From Gracilariopsis chorda (Eukaryota; Rhodophyta; Florideophyceae; Gracilariales; Gracilariaceae): a stretch of 59,227 nucleotides of DNA. Positions 21,606-33,300 of the stretch are shown one piece after another; within the stretch, counting starts at the first letter, position 1; each line of letters starts with the position of its first letter. The notes under the pieces were generated by a model. The model was not told the DNA's origin. It made no database searches and was given only the letters and a program-made list of their open reading frames with translations. The stretch covers positions 1 through 59,227 of the forward strand of contig NBIV01000333.1 of assembly GCA_003194525.1 (NCBI GenBank). Reading direction: 5' to 3'. Position numbers and translations under genes: made by a program.

Positions 21606-23580
21606 ATGTCTGACTCCGAAGTTGAGTCCGAAACCACCTCTGGTGTGAAGATCCCTCGCTTCCATGGTAAACGTGGTGAGGATTATACGTTATGGCGACA
21701 TCGTCTACGAGCTGCATGTCGCATCAAAGGAGTATGGAATGTCGTAATGTCAGGTTCGGAGGGGTCACACAGTGCTACCACGACGCAGGCGTCGGGCTCA
21801 AGCGCTCCGCAGACCACTCCCCATGTACTTGCCAAACGAGAAAAGGCATGCGCAATCATAATATGCCCACTTGGAGATGCTCCTCTGCGTGTGGTAATAG
21901 ATTTCGATGATGACCTTGGGCATATGCTCCAACTTCTTGATGCGAGGTATGGATCTAACAGGACAATGTCACGTATTGCTTTACAGACCCAGCTATTCCG
22001 AATGTCGTATAATGGTCAGGATATGTCGCACTATGTCGACCAGTTTGCGTCCCTATTCTCGCAGCAAGACCGAATGGGGAAGGATGCTGCCATTCCCGAA
22101 TCCCACAAGGCGCCAATGCTGTTAGCCTAAATTGATCCCAATTCCTCACTGGATTCAACGGCTGCGGCACTTCGGACAAAGGATATTTCGGAATTGACAT
22201 GGGACTACGTGGCCATAACCCTCATAGACGAATACAATGCTCGCCAAATTGATTCAGCCGGTTCTGCTCACAGTCGCAAACCGCATGAAGAGCAGAAGTG
22301 AGAGCAGTAGCCGTTCAAGTGGACACACCACATCGTCAAATATTTACGACATTGATGGAAGTACATCAGATCCCAACTCAAATAATGACTACAACGGGCG
22401 CGCTTATGCTATTGCAGGCAAAATTAGTTATCATTGCAGCTTCTGTTACAGAGATGGTCACACGCAGGACCGATGTCACATCAATCCTGACAATCCAGAC
22501 AATCACCTGCCTAAAGCTATCCTGGAGAAACTAAAAACTAGTTCCAGTCACAAACACAAGCACTCCGGACAGTCATCACGAAATGATTCTAAGATTGAGA
22601 TCACTGCACTGTCTGCTGAAAAGTCTGCAGTGATGCCCCCTGCGTCTACTGCCGTAGACACCTACGCAGACAATGGTGCCACATCCCACTTCTTCACTTG
22701 TGCTTCTGCGTTCGTCCCGAACACATTGGTTGACATACAGCAAAGGACGATTAAGGTCGCTGACAACACTACAGTCTGTGCTACACAGAAAGGGGATGTA
22801 ATACTCCCTTTTTTGGAGGCTAACCTCAGTTTGACCGATGTACTTCTAGTCCCGGATCTTGGATACAATTTGGTTTCTGTAGGTCGTATGGCCGATAAAG
22901 GCATTCAGTCCTTTTTCTGTGCGAATGAGGTTTGTGTTATACACGAACATGGGTTAGAGATTGGATGTAGGCAACGTCACATGTGCTCTCGTTTGTACAC
23001 TCTGCCATATCCAATTGAGCATAACGACTTCTTTTCGCATAGCTATGGTGTTAGTGCAGTTTTTCCTGATGTTGGGCAAAATGTCGCGCAGGTTGGAGGA
23101 GCGCACGTGTTTCTTCAGAATGTTGGAGGAGCGCACGTGCATACTCAGAATTTGCATGCAAACAATGCCGAAAAGTACATTGCTCTCCATGAACCAACCA
23201 TGAATGGTCTGCAGGGAATGATATTCTCACCTCCCTACACCCCAGACCATAATGCCATTGCCGAGTGCATCAATCGCAGAATGGAAGAATCTGCTCGAGC
23301 TTTGCTGATTCAGGCACACTGGCAAGAATTCCTATGGCCGTATGCATTGAAAGATGATATTTGTATATGCGATAAATCTCTCCACTCTACCACAGGTCTG
23401 AATCTATACCTTTTGGTGGGTGGTGGTAAGCCGTCGTTGAAGTGTGCTAAAGCGTTTGGATACGCAGCATATATGTTGAAAATGAACCCAGACACCAAGT
23501 TCGAGTCTCGTGCACTTGAGGGAATGTACTTGCAGACTCTGGAGCATGGTGCTTCCCAGGCACTCGAGGAGGAGTGTTGA
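21606..23580 (+). pseudogene. gag: Copia element C: gag-protease-integrase remnant without RT
   Basis: The gag N-terminus is complete (21606 ATG). The gag is cut by TAA 22128, where B has a Ser codon two residues later in the same motif, and by a frameshift near 22290. From 22237 to 23580 one open frame holds a good knuckle CSFCYRDGHTQDRCH, a protease site that reads D-N-G-A, then a jump from the pre-integrase region to the middle of the integrase. A second jump leads from the integrase tail (L-Q-T-L-E-H-G) straight to the last codons of pol (A-L-E-E-E-C-stop). Both deletions keep the frame, and all of RT and RNase H is gone. A 30-bp in-frame duplication (G-G-A-H-V twice) lies at about 23093-23152. 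Confidence 0.85.
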
Positions 23581-24395
23581 TGTTAGCACATGTTCGAGTG
23601 CCTGGTATTCCTGGGACAACATGGTGCAGCACTTGGAAACAAAGCTTCATATACCGGAGGGCTGGTTTTGAGAGCTGCTTTTCAAAAGCGCATATGCGTG
23701 TGTTCTCAAACCCAACGTGAAACGGGCATATGATTGGCTACTGCATATACTCATATGCAATGCATTGGTTACAAGTGTTGTGCATCGTATGGGTCATGGG
23801 CATGGAACTGGCCACTTGGCATAAGGTGAATGGGCATTGTACTTAGGAATATGTGTGGCTACATCTGGTGTACAGGTACATGCAGGTGTTGCATATGTGC
23901 AGTTGTGCAAGTAAGCATGTGCCATGCACGCAACACACCTACGGTTTGTACATGGATGTGGTGGCATGTGAATTTGTGCTTTGTCATAGTCATGATGATG
24001 CAAGTAAGTGTTTACACAGTGCTGTCACATGCTGGCACATTGTTGGCATGTCTGGTTCACTTGTTGCGCATTGTTGGCTGCTTGGTTCACTTGGTGTGCG
24101 TTGTTGTAATGTGTTGTTATGATGTTATGCATGGTTGTACTTAGCTGTAATCAGTGTGTGCAACCCTTATTGTGTTATGTTTGATTATGATTGGAAGTAT
24201 TGGATGTCCCTACTTAGTGGTGTAGGGTTTTTTTGTAGTTTTAGTGCGAACTAAAGGTGCTTTATAAGACTTTGAAGTCGCAGTACCAAGCAAACTCGCC
24301 CGGAAGCCTGGCAACCTTCACTCTTTATTTTCTTTTTCTACCTTTCATTTCCGTCGAAGCCCAACCTCATCTATCAACATCATTTCATATCTTCA
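23581..24395 (+). repeat. 3' LTR of copia C
   Basis: It opens TGTTAGCACATG right after the stop codon of C and is clearly similar to the LTR at 20446. It ends near TATCTTCA. The next bases are an inverted piece of copia leader. Confidence 0.75.
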
Positions 24396-24559
24396 GAAGC
24401 TACCTCCGCTACCCTAGGGGTTGTACCCCTGGACCCTGGATGCTCTCTCCAGGTGTTAGGTGCGATTTTCTTTGACCTGCCCTACTCCGCACACTTCACG
24501 ATTAGGGTATTGAAAGAGCGAAAGCTGCAATATATAGACGCTCTTGGCCCACAACTGGT
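24396..24559 (-). repeat. Inverted copia leader piece between two opposed LTRs
   Basis: On the minus strand 24460-24395 reads close to 11237-11300 (GGTAGCGGAGGTAG and the preceding CCAGGGGT...CCCTAGG). It therefore follows the D LTR in the sense expected for a leader after a 5' LTR. No gene is present. Confidence 0.6.
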
Positions 24560-25326
24560 TGATGATAAATGAAGTTGGGCTTCAACAGAAATGAAAAAGA
24601 AAGAAAAAAGAAAAACAAAAGTGAAGGTTGTGAGCCCTTGGGTGGTTTACCTGGAGCTGCAATATCTTTAACTTATAAAGCACCACTAATGTGCACTTCA
24701 ACTACAAGGAAAACCCTAACCACTAAGTGCGGACACCCATTACTTCCAATCATATTCAAACATAACACAATAAGGGTTGCACAAATTGGTGACAGTTCAC
24801 TGCAACCATGCATAACATTATTCCAGCCGGTCCCAACGAAGCAGGGTAAGTCTAATAACCATAAAAACAATGTTTCAGCATGTCACAGTCGTGTATAATT
24901 ACTTACTTGCGTCATGATGACCATGACAACGCACAACTTCAGATGAAACTGCATCCATATCGATACGCTAAGTCTTTTGTGTACCGTGAACGTGCCAGCA
25001 CACAATCACACGTCTGCAACACCGTGATGTACCTGTAAACCAGATGTAGCCACACAGAATCTCATGTACGTCGTCCACTCACATAATGCCAAGTGGCCCA
25101 GGCTGTACCCACGACCCATACAATGTACACCACTTTTAAAGCACGTAGTGCATAGGGGCAAATGTAGTAGCCAATAATAGGCCCGGTTCACATTGGGCTC
25201 GAGCACACTCGCATATACGCTTTTGTACAGGGGGTGCTCAAAAATGCCCATCGTTATATGCAACTCTATTTCCAAGTAGTCTACCATCATTTCATAGGGC
25301 TACAAGGCACTCAACCATGTGCCCAC
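24560..25326 (-). repeat. LTR of copia D, inverted relative to C
   Basis: On the minus strand it opens TGTGGGCACATGG and ends ATCATCA. Its interior matches the LTRs at 20446 and 23581. With the LTR of C it forms a large inverted repeat with only about 165 bases between the arms. Confidence 0.75.
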
Positions 25327-26250
25327 ATGAACATTCCTCCTCGAGTTCTTGGTGAAGTCCCGCTCGTTGCAATATCAATCGCGCAGCCACAGGACTAAGT
25401 GGTGTTGTGAGGATGTCTGCCTCATTGTCTTCACTGGCAACATACTTCAAATATATAACTGTGTCCTTGACCAGGTGCCTAATGAAGTGCCCCCTGACAT
25501 CTTTATGCTCCGCACAGCCTTTGGTCCTTGAGAAGTGCAACATTCACCAAGAGCCCACTCAATAGCACATTGTTTGTCTGAGAGTATTGGGACACTGTTA
25601 TCAACTGCAATACCACACTCTCTGACAACACGTGATATCCAAAGTATGTCCTGAGCCACCTTTACCAATGCATATTACTCGGCCTCACCAGTAGAAAGTG
25701 CAAATGAGCATTGCTTACGAGCACCAAAGAAACATGAGGTGGAGCCAAGTTTTTTCAAACAACCAGACAAAGACTGGCGATCTGTGGTATTACCCGCGAA
25801 ATCAGAGTCTACAAAAGCATTTAAATGTAGACTATCATGCCTGTGCACCAAACCATGATCACTAGTACCACGTAGGTATCGTAACACACGACGTTTGGCT
25901 GCTCGATGGTAGTATGCAGTAGAAGAATTCTGGAAGCGCGCCAGTATAAGAACAGGAGCCGGTATGTCTAAACACATACGTAATGCCAATTACAGCAGAA
26001 ACCCGATCATCTGCTAATACAATTGAACATCATGAGGTGACTTTCAGCCTGCTTGAGGCCATACATGGCCTTAAGCAGTTTGTAATATCGTGGCCTCAGC
26101 CTATAAATACCACGTGGAGACATTACCTAAACGTCTTTCTTCAGGTGACCATTGAGTAACGCTTTCTTAATGGCAACCTGTGCGATATACATTTGCATGC
26201 ATTGCATAATGTACAGGAACATGCGAACCAAGTTGAAATATAGAACTGGC
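25292..26250 (-). pseudogene. Copia D: RT remnant and RNase H
   Basis: The RNase H part is readable: D-S-D-F-A-G, then A-L-S-T-G-E-A-E, interrupted by a stop after the last Glu (about 25675), and A-D-I-L-T-T-P-L-S at the end. The normal TGA has become TCA, so the frame runs on into the LTR until 25292. In RT only pieces survive: the region with K-A-M-Y-G-L-K-Q-A (about 26060) jumps directly to a later part, so the Y-x-D-D core is deleted. Confidence 0.75.
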
Positions 26251-27024
26251 GCATAGGTCTCTATGTAATCCTCACCATATGTCTGGTGGTTTCCTTCTGT
26301 TGCGAGACGAGCTCAGAATTGGTCAACTGTGGCATTTGCATCACTTTTATCTTAAGAATCACATGCATAGGTAACGGCTGTGGCTGCAGAGAGTCATCTG
26401 GAATCCAAGTACCTTTGTCATTTAGTGACGCGAGTTCTTCATCAATAGCACTCTCTCATTCCGCTTTTCATGATGGAGTTGAAAAGAATGGCTAGTGAAG
26501 TGTTGGGTCGTCACTGGTGGTCACCTCAACTTGACAAGTGACAGCCCCAGCGATATGCCACCAACGTTGTGGTGTATGCTGATTGCATTGAGGGTACTTG
26601 GAGCCTAGTCCAGGCTGAACACTCGACTCACCAAGATCACTAGAGTCATTGTGCTGTCCTCCCCATACCCATGTAACTATCAGCACTGTCTCAAGTTAAA
26701 ATTTCAACATCATTCACAGTTTCTGTGGGAAGCTCCGCTCCATCTGGTGTAGCAGTTTCTTGGCCAGATCTAAGCTCTCTAAAGTGATCAAGTGAACACT
26801 CGTCCGAACTGTCACTACAACTTTCGTACTCAGCGCTACTATAGTTCACGTCTGATGCACTTTAGTCATCCATTGTAATTTGTGAAATATGATGCCCGAG
26901 GGAATGTAGATTCCTCAAAAGTGACATGGCGGGACCTCACAATTCTAGCAAGCTCACAGTCATCAGTGATCTGAAAATCGTAAAATCCATGCTCTAGAGT
27001 CTGCAAGTTAACTTCTTCAAGTGC
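26251..27024 (-). pseudogene. Copia D: degraded integrase-RT linker and start of RT
   Basis: Fragments similar to the acidic linker of B (S-D-L-G-E-S-S-V-Q-P) are seen on the minus strand, with many stops. ATGGATGACTAA at about 26873 corresponds to a linker sequence of B in which GAA stands where D has TAA. Confidence 0.6.
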
Positions 27025-27735
27025 TTAAGACTCGAAATTAGTGTCCAAGCTCATTTTCAATACATAGGCCACGCATCCAAGCACTCTAACGTACTTCAAA
27101 GACGGCTTATTACTAGTCACTAACAGGTACGGTTTCAAGCCATTAGAGGAGTGGGGAACTCTATTGCTAACATATATAACATAATTTAATGCATATGGCC
27201 CTAAGCATTCTGGCAGATTGACCTGAATCAACAAAGCTTGATCCGCTTCTTCCATAGTGCGATGGGTGCGCTCGGCAGTGGCGTTATGTTCCAGGGTATA
27301 GGGAGGTGAGAATGACGTTCCCTGCAAATCGTTGGCAGGGTTTTTATGTAATGCAATGTACTTTTGCGCATTCTCCAAGTGCCAATTCCGAACAAGAACA
27401 TGGGCTCCTCCAAGCCGCTTGAGCGTCTGCCTTATCCGCACAAATACATCACCAAGTTCAGATCTATAAAACGTGAAGCCAAGCTGAGCATACCGAGACC
27501 GGTTACCGATGAACGCACACGCATATGGGAAATGATTAGAAAAGAATGGGGGCGAAGGACCAAGGATGTCCGAGTGTACAATGTATCCAACCTCTTTTGC
27601 TCGTTTATAATTTCCCAAAGACAGAAGTTGATGCGCCTTGTCCATTTGACATGACCGACATATGTCCTCCATATGCTTTAGCTTTGGGACTCCATCACCT
27701 TTCTCTTGTTCCTTTTGAAGGTCTTGTGGGTTCAT
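27025..27735 (-). pseudogene. Copia D: integrase
   Basis: The stretch begins in the GAG-pre-integrase region (M-N-P-Q-D-L-Q-K) with C-R-S-C-Q-M-D-K-A-H. It has the first catalytic Asp in I-V-H-S-D-I-L-G-P and the Glu region in A-E-R-T-H-R-T-M-E-E. The second Asp position reads R-N-W-H-L-E-N-A instead of H-S-D-N-A, so a catalytic residue is lost. The frame stays open to a stop just after F-E-S. Confidence 0.8.
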
Positions 27736-27901
27736 ATGTGCAATACAGTGGTGCTACAGCGTGCTTAGTTCTAAGTCTCTAGCAGATGTGCGCATTTTGT
27801 GATCAGTATGCTCCATTGGAAGTGGGAGCGTGTAAAACCTAGAGTGCATGTCTTGTTGAACATATCCAATTTCAAACTCTTCTTCGTTTGTAAGGCGAAC
27901 C

Positions 27902-28663
27902 TCACTTGCACCTGAGCATGGATTGAATGCCTTTATCGCACATACGACTAACAGACACCATGTTGTATCCAGGATCTGGTAAGAGCAGTACGTCTGTCAA
28001 TCGCAGGTTAGCCTCCATGAAGGGCAGTACAGAATCTCTTTGCTGAGTGGCGGTAACCGTGGTGTTGTCGGCATGCTCAATAGACCTCAGAGATACATCA
28101 ACCAATGTGTTGGGTACAAACGCAGGTGCAGAAAAAAAGAACTGGGACGTTGCTCCGCTATCAGCGTAGGTATCCAATCTATTACCCCCAGATGGGAGCA
28201 CCGTAGACTTCTCGACACCCATTCCGGCGATCTCAATCTTGGATCCTCTTCTTACGGCTTTCTCAGATCGTTTGGAATTGTCAGCGGAACTAGCTTTGAG
28301 TTGGTCCGAACTGAATTTCGGGAAACGGTTCTCCGGATTGTCGGGGTTCACGTGGTATGGGTCCTGTATATGACCGTCGTGGTCGCAGAAGGTGCTATGA
28401 TAACCGTTTGTGCTCGCAACCGCATAAGTACGCACATTGTATTCGAAATTGGAGTTGCAATCTGATGCGTGAACATCATTGTCGTCCGCATTTGACATTC
28501 TGTTGCGTCCGAAATGACGGCCGTTGCCCTTAACTCGGTTCTTTTTGCACTTATGACCATGACTGAAATAGGCAGAACCAATTTGACGAGCGTTGTACTC
28601 GTCAGACAAGGTAGTTGCGACAGAGTTCCACATTATTTCAGAGCTCTCCTTAGTTCTTAGTGC
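27902..28663 (-). pseudogene. gag: Copia D: truncated gag and protease
   Basis: Homology to B begins at A-L-R-T-K-E-S-S-E (28660). It includes a zinc knuckle that has lost two ligands (STFCDHDGHIQDPYH) and a protease site D-S-G-A-T-S-Q-F. Codons upstream of 28663 are not gag but LTR sequence read through, so the first half of gag is deleted. Confidence 0.8.
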
Positions 28664-28735
28664 CCCAGCTATGCATGGTTGTAATGAACTGTCACCAGTT
28701 TGCGCAACCATTGTTTTGTTACAAGAGAAAACGGC
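28664..28735 (-). repeat. LTR fragment fused to the gag of copia D
   Basis: ATGCATGGTTGTAATGAACT followed by GTCACCAGTTTGCGCAACC matches the middle of the LTRs (compare 20960-21010). It is joined directly to the middle of gag. Confidence 0.7.
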
Positions 28736-28859
28736 TTTCGGTCACATGGGCCGCTCAGCACCGCTACCAAAAGGTTGCATAAGGTATCTGCACATATCTT
28801 GGTTTAAGCATAAACTAAACTACGTCAATCTAATGAAGCCCCTCTACAAAGTCTACTGA

Positions 28860-30170
28860 TTTTTGTTAAACCTGTTTTTTGATCCGTACCACCATTGGAT
28901 GCAAATTTTGCGCATTTCGGGGCCCGTCTTTTTCACTACGAAGCAGTACCACATCATCGAATGTTCTCACACGCTAAAGTCCAACATAGACCTGACCCGG
29001 TGAAAAACCCTTTGTTCTAAAGTCAATTATCTTTTTCTTCAGCGTTTGTCATTGTGCTTTATGCATATTTGTTGCAAATGGCAATCTAATGGGAACCTGC
29101 CGACGTATGATTTTCAAATCTGCAAACTGAAAGACGGAGGCAATGTGGTGCAGCCAAAAGCCTTGTTGAATTTCCATATAATCGTCAATGCCGGAAAGTC
29201 GAATCACTCTGCGAGAAATACTGGTGACGACAAACATATTTCCATGCAGCAAGTGCGGATGAAGTACATTTCGAATCACGATAACAGGCACACCCAACTT
29301 CAGGTTCATATGATGGTGCGGGACTCCATTTGGAGGATAGTCATACGACAATTCAGGTCCAATGGTATTATTTGTATGAACGCATGCACCGCTTGCACAT
29401 CGACTGGGAACGATTGTCGTTGCTGACTTCAAGTCAAACAACCTTCCTGGTAAATACTCCAATGCGTTCTGGTTATGTTCCTCCACTAATTGATTTGTTG
29501 GAACAACAATCAATCGGTTGAGCTTGACATCTTCCCTCCTCCGTGTTGTAAATCATATCCAATGCAAATTGTATGCTTCGTGTACATCTGAGGTAGACAT
29601 GAATGGAAGCCTTGCAGATGCTGCAAACATCCCACGACCAAGACTGAGGAAAGTTTTTGTAAAACATGGATTATCTTGTTAACGAACCTGTTCTGTAATG
29701 CAAAGAACTTTAACTCTTCTGTCCCAAAGCCCGCAAGAGTACCATGGAAGCTCCTGTAGGACACTCAATGGAATAACACGAATTGTTTCATCTCTTTCGG
29801 ATACCCTTCTCGTTCTTGGAATAACTGGAGACAGTTTCATATAGTCGCCAGGCATAACTATGACCATGCCTCCAAATTACCAGCAGAACAGTCTTCCGGA
29901 ATAGTTCTACTCTCTGCGAACGTGGTACGCACTTGGAAATCGTCCAACATTCTCCACCTTGCCAATATTTGATGTCGTCGATTCCTAATCCAAGCAAACT
30001 ATGTAAAGTTCTTCCGCCTTCATATAGTGCAGCAGAAATACCTGTCGTGGCTGTTGCCTGCACCAATTGGCCTTCGTGCTCATCAATAGCCTTCAGCAAA
30101 CATAAAAGATAGGTATTCCCTGTCCCTGCTCGTACTTGTAAGGAGAAAAGGCATCCGTGTTTGTTGATTG
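28860..30170 (-). pseudogene. Helitron helicase (PIF1-like), decayed
   Basis: On the minus strand the helicase parts are spread over three frames. They include a stretch ATATTGISAALYEGGRTLHS just after the presumed Walker A loop, and M-P-G-D-Y-M-K-L-S-P-V-I-P-R as the motif III region. Next come G-V-P-H-H-H-M-N-L-K-L-G-V-P-V and R-R-Q-V-P-I-R-L-P-F-A, then the helicase end F-S-P-G-Q-V-Y-V-G-L. This set is typical of the PIF1 family helicases of Helitrons, which unwind DNA for rolling-circle transposition. At least four frameshifts and several stops make it inactive. The Helitron 3' end could not be placed. Confidence 0.75.
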
Positions 30171-31300
30171 TTCCAGACTATGTCATTCTCACTTGTTATT
30201 GTACTTCTCTCAGTAGCTTGTCAAAAATGTGATTCTGGCCTTTTTTAGATAATCATATCGCTCATTTAACATTCGTCTGGACCTCGAAGAACAGCTACGA
30301 CATATTATAGCTTCCTTCTGAGTCAATTGCAGTTTCCTCTCTCTGAGATGAAGTTGTCATAGAGTATGATGAAAGAATAGATCCTTTCTGATAAGCCAAC
30401 CACCAGTTCTGTCCGAAATCTCACTAATTCTTCAAAAAAATTCTTCTCTTTTTGTGCTCTGCTTCCCTCAGTTATATTTGCAATTAGAGCTCGTTCGTGC
30501 TTTTCAATCACAGTTTTAGGATTTAACCATTGTTGAAAGGAAGTGAACACCATGACACGCAGCGCACCAGCAGTAGAATGGTATCCTACTGCCTCATCAA
30601 AAGCGGTTTCGTATTCGTCACTATGGATATATATTTCATGACCTACTGCCGCGTTTCTATAAGTTGTGTAAGATTCGCTCCCAACAGGTTTCAGATAATC
30701 AAAGGAGCTGAATTCCTAGTTCAGGAACAATATTAGAAGAGCGAAGAGCTTGGGGTTAGCGAGAGAAGCAAATCTAATACGAGTCACAGTTCAATCATTT
30801 TCGGATCGTTCACGATCTACATTCGTGAAATTCCTCCCTCCCATTTAGATTCAGACTTTAGTACATAGCTCACTAGCATATGGTATACACGTACAGTTTT
30901 GTAGTATGTAATTTGGTCCAAATTCATGTACCGGGAGGGGCGTTTGAAATATCTTTCCAGCAGCGAAGACTTCAGACGTCTAGATAGTCTTATGTTTCGA
31001 ATCAATACCTGTCGCTCTCTACGGAGATTTATGTCAAGGGCTCGTACAGTTGGATTGATGCCAACACGCCCGAACTCAAAGAAGTTCCTTGGAGCTTCAT
31101 CCACGCCCACCACTCTCGCTCTCATGTACGCCCTGATCTCATTTTGAAGCATGTCGATCTGTACACCTGATTGGCTTTCCGTTCGACTTGATACAACCAA
31201 ATCCTGTTCTTTGGTATTCTTGAAAGCATACTTCATCAGGTATACCACAGCGCTGCCGTCTTGGGTTCTTTCAGCATTGCTCCTTATACTCCATTGTGAG
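30171..31300 (-). pseudogene. Helitron Rep-helicase, central part
   Basis: Y-L-M-K-Y-A-F-K, then E-I-R-A-Y-M-R-A-R-V-V-G-V-D-E-A and F-F-E-F-G-R-V-G (31248-30817), is the conserved region between the Rep and helicase domains of Helitrons. A further part at 30553-30323 resembles the section before the helicase. There are frame changes between the pieces. Confidence 0.75.
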
Positions 31301-32200
31301 ATCTGGATTGTATGGAACCACTTTCAAATTTTCTGTTCTTGTTCTTCGAAAGGTTACTCGATTTGTGTGCTCATTTATCATCGTTTCGGCAGCTATTTCT
31401 TGTCGATCATGCCCAAGTCGGCACTTCCAGTCAGAGGTACGACCACAGCACTATGGAGATTGTCCGTGCATAGTAAATTACTTCGCCACTTCTCGGAGTT
31501 CCTGGTTTTCAGATAGTCACCCCGAGGTAGTTCGGCTTTGATCAAAGTGGTAATGCCCTCAGAATTTTCAATTACGCCCCCCTCCAAAAGCAAAATTATG
31601 ATGTGGAGTATTTCTCTCTTGGAACTGAAGTTTGGCGGCAATTCCAGTGCAATTTAAGCCAAAGAGCTCTTCTGAACTATTCTGTAGATCGTTCATGAAT
31701 GAATGTCCATACTGGTTGTCCATTCTTGCAGTGAGAAATGGCCTATCAAAAGGACGGCTTCTGCCTTTCTGTGGAGAAAATGGTCCGGTATTTTCGGTTT
31801 CCATACTAACCATTTTCATCTCTTCCCGCCATAGGTTCATTGTGAATTTGGCGAAAAGGGTCAGGGAGCCCATTATAGTGAAAATTGCTTGCACATTCAG
31901 TCGTTTTTGTCTCAAGAACACCGGAGAGGTTTTGTGATTACCTGGCAGGACGAGTTTACAGGGAGACCCGAGTTCATCTGTTCTGGTATGGGTTCCACCG
32001 CGCAGCTCACCTTCTCCAACCATTCTCATTTGTTCTGTTTCCAAGTAAAAAAGTTTCCAGTCTTCAATGTTTGTGTTAGTACGAAGCAACCTTTTCTGAA
32101 GAGAAGTGCCAAAGTTGAACAGCATATTATCAATATACAGTCTTCGCTTAGAGTGTTCTGCCCATTTTAGGCTCCTTTTGCCTGGGCTGTTCACATCTTT
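31300..32200 (-). pseudogene. Helitron-like N / Rep domain remnant
   Basis: The stretch 32194-31568 contains L-V-L-P-G-N-H-K-T-S-P with a following variant of the Helitron-like N domain, R-P-F-L-T-A-R-M, and F-Q-E-R-N-T-P-H-H-N. The last is the HUH nuclease site with its second His out of place. The Rep domain is expected to nick and join DNA, but here it is clearly broken. The Rep tyrosines cannot be recognised. Confidence 0.6.
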
Positions 32201-33300
32201 GGATGAAATTTATGTTGCCGTATCATACGGGGCATCAATCTCACCGGAAGGGTAGAGCAGTGAAAAATGCAGTTTCTCAGCGTCTATTGAATCGGGCTTC
32301 AAGTGCTTGTACTTTATGACTAGACGTCAAAGATTACCGCTTGACATGTGATGGGATTCTTTTCTCCCTACAAGGTGGGCAACTGGGGCTTCCGACCTGA
32401 AGAATCCACTTGGCTCAACGACGGAAGCTTTCGTTTTAAGAGGTCTGCCTCGGCTGTCTTCTAGTGAAGATCCTGCACCGAATTTCACCCCGATTCGGGC
32501 TTCATGGGCAGCTTGAAAATTCCGGAAAAGTATTCCTTCCTGAACAGCGTCTGCAGAGATGTCCAGAGTACACTTGTTCGCCTTTGATCTCCTCCGAACA
32601 CTGTAGTCTGGTCTGAAAAAATTTCTATACCTCTGTCGGAAAATGTCTGGTCTTGGTTTCAAGAGATCGCATAACTTCGGAAACAAGTGTTGAATATTCG
32701 GGTTACACACCATTTTTCTCGTGAAAGAAGAATAATAATCCCGTGATGTAAGACTGGAGGGACCTTCCGTCCACAAATATTTGTATCGCACGTCCCTGCC
32801 TGGAATGGAAAAGAGACACATTGCCTTGAAGTCGAAAAAATGACGGACCTCCACTCCGAACGTACTTCATATACATGAATGTGACAAAGGATACAAATCA
32901 CACATTTAAGTGTGTTGATAGCGTTTGAAAAGAACGAAAACGATATATTTCTTCAAGTTGCGATTTGATATGCACTCGTGTGAAAAAAAATCCAAGCGAT
33001 CTAGAGTTTTTATGTGTGCAGCATGTTGCTTCGGTCTCTACATCAAGCAGAACTCCGCCACAATACTTTCACATACGAATACGAAGCACCCACCACGAGT
33101 CTCTGAGAAGATATCGAGTTGCTCCATGGCCGTTTGTACCGCACGTCCCACAACACACTGGAAATATGCCAGTGATTATCTGGTACTCCGGATGTGAAGA
33201 ACTTGGACGTGCAAGGCCTTGACGAATATTTTCTGCCCCTGCATCCCAGAAATACTTTGGTCCATAGTAAATTGCCCTGACGAGGTCTCCAAGGGAACCG
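32201..33300 (-). other. Possible upstream remainder of the Helitron
   Basis: A 175-codon minus frame (32854-32327) and short pieces up to 33303 have plausible composition but no motif I recognise. They may be the N-terminal part of the Helitron protein or the insertion target. Confidence 0.3.
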
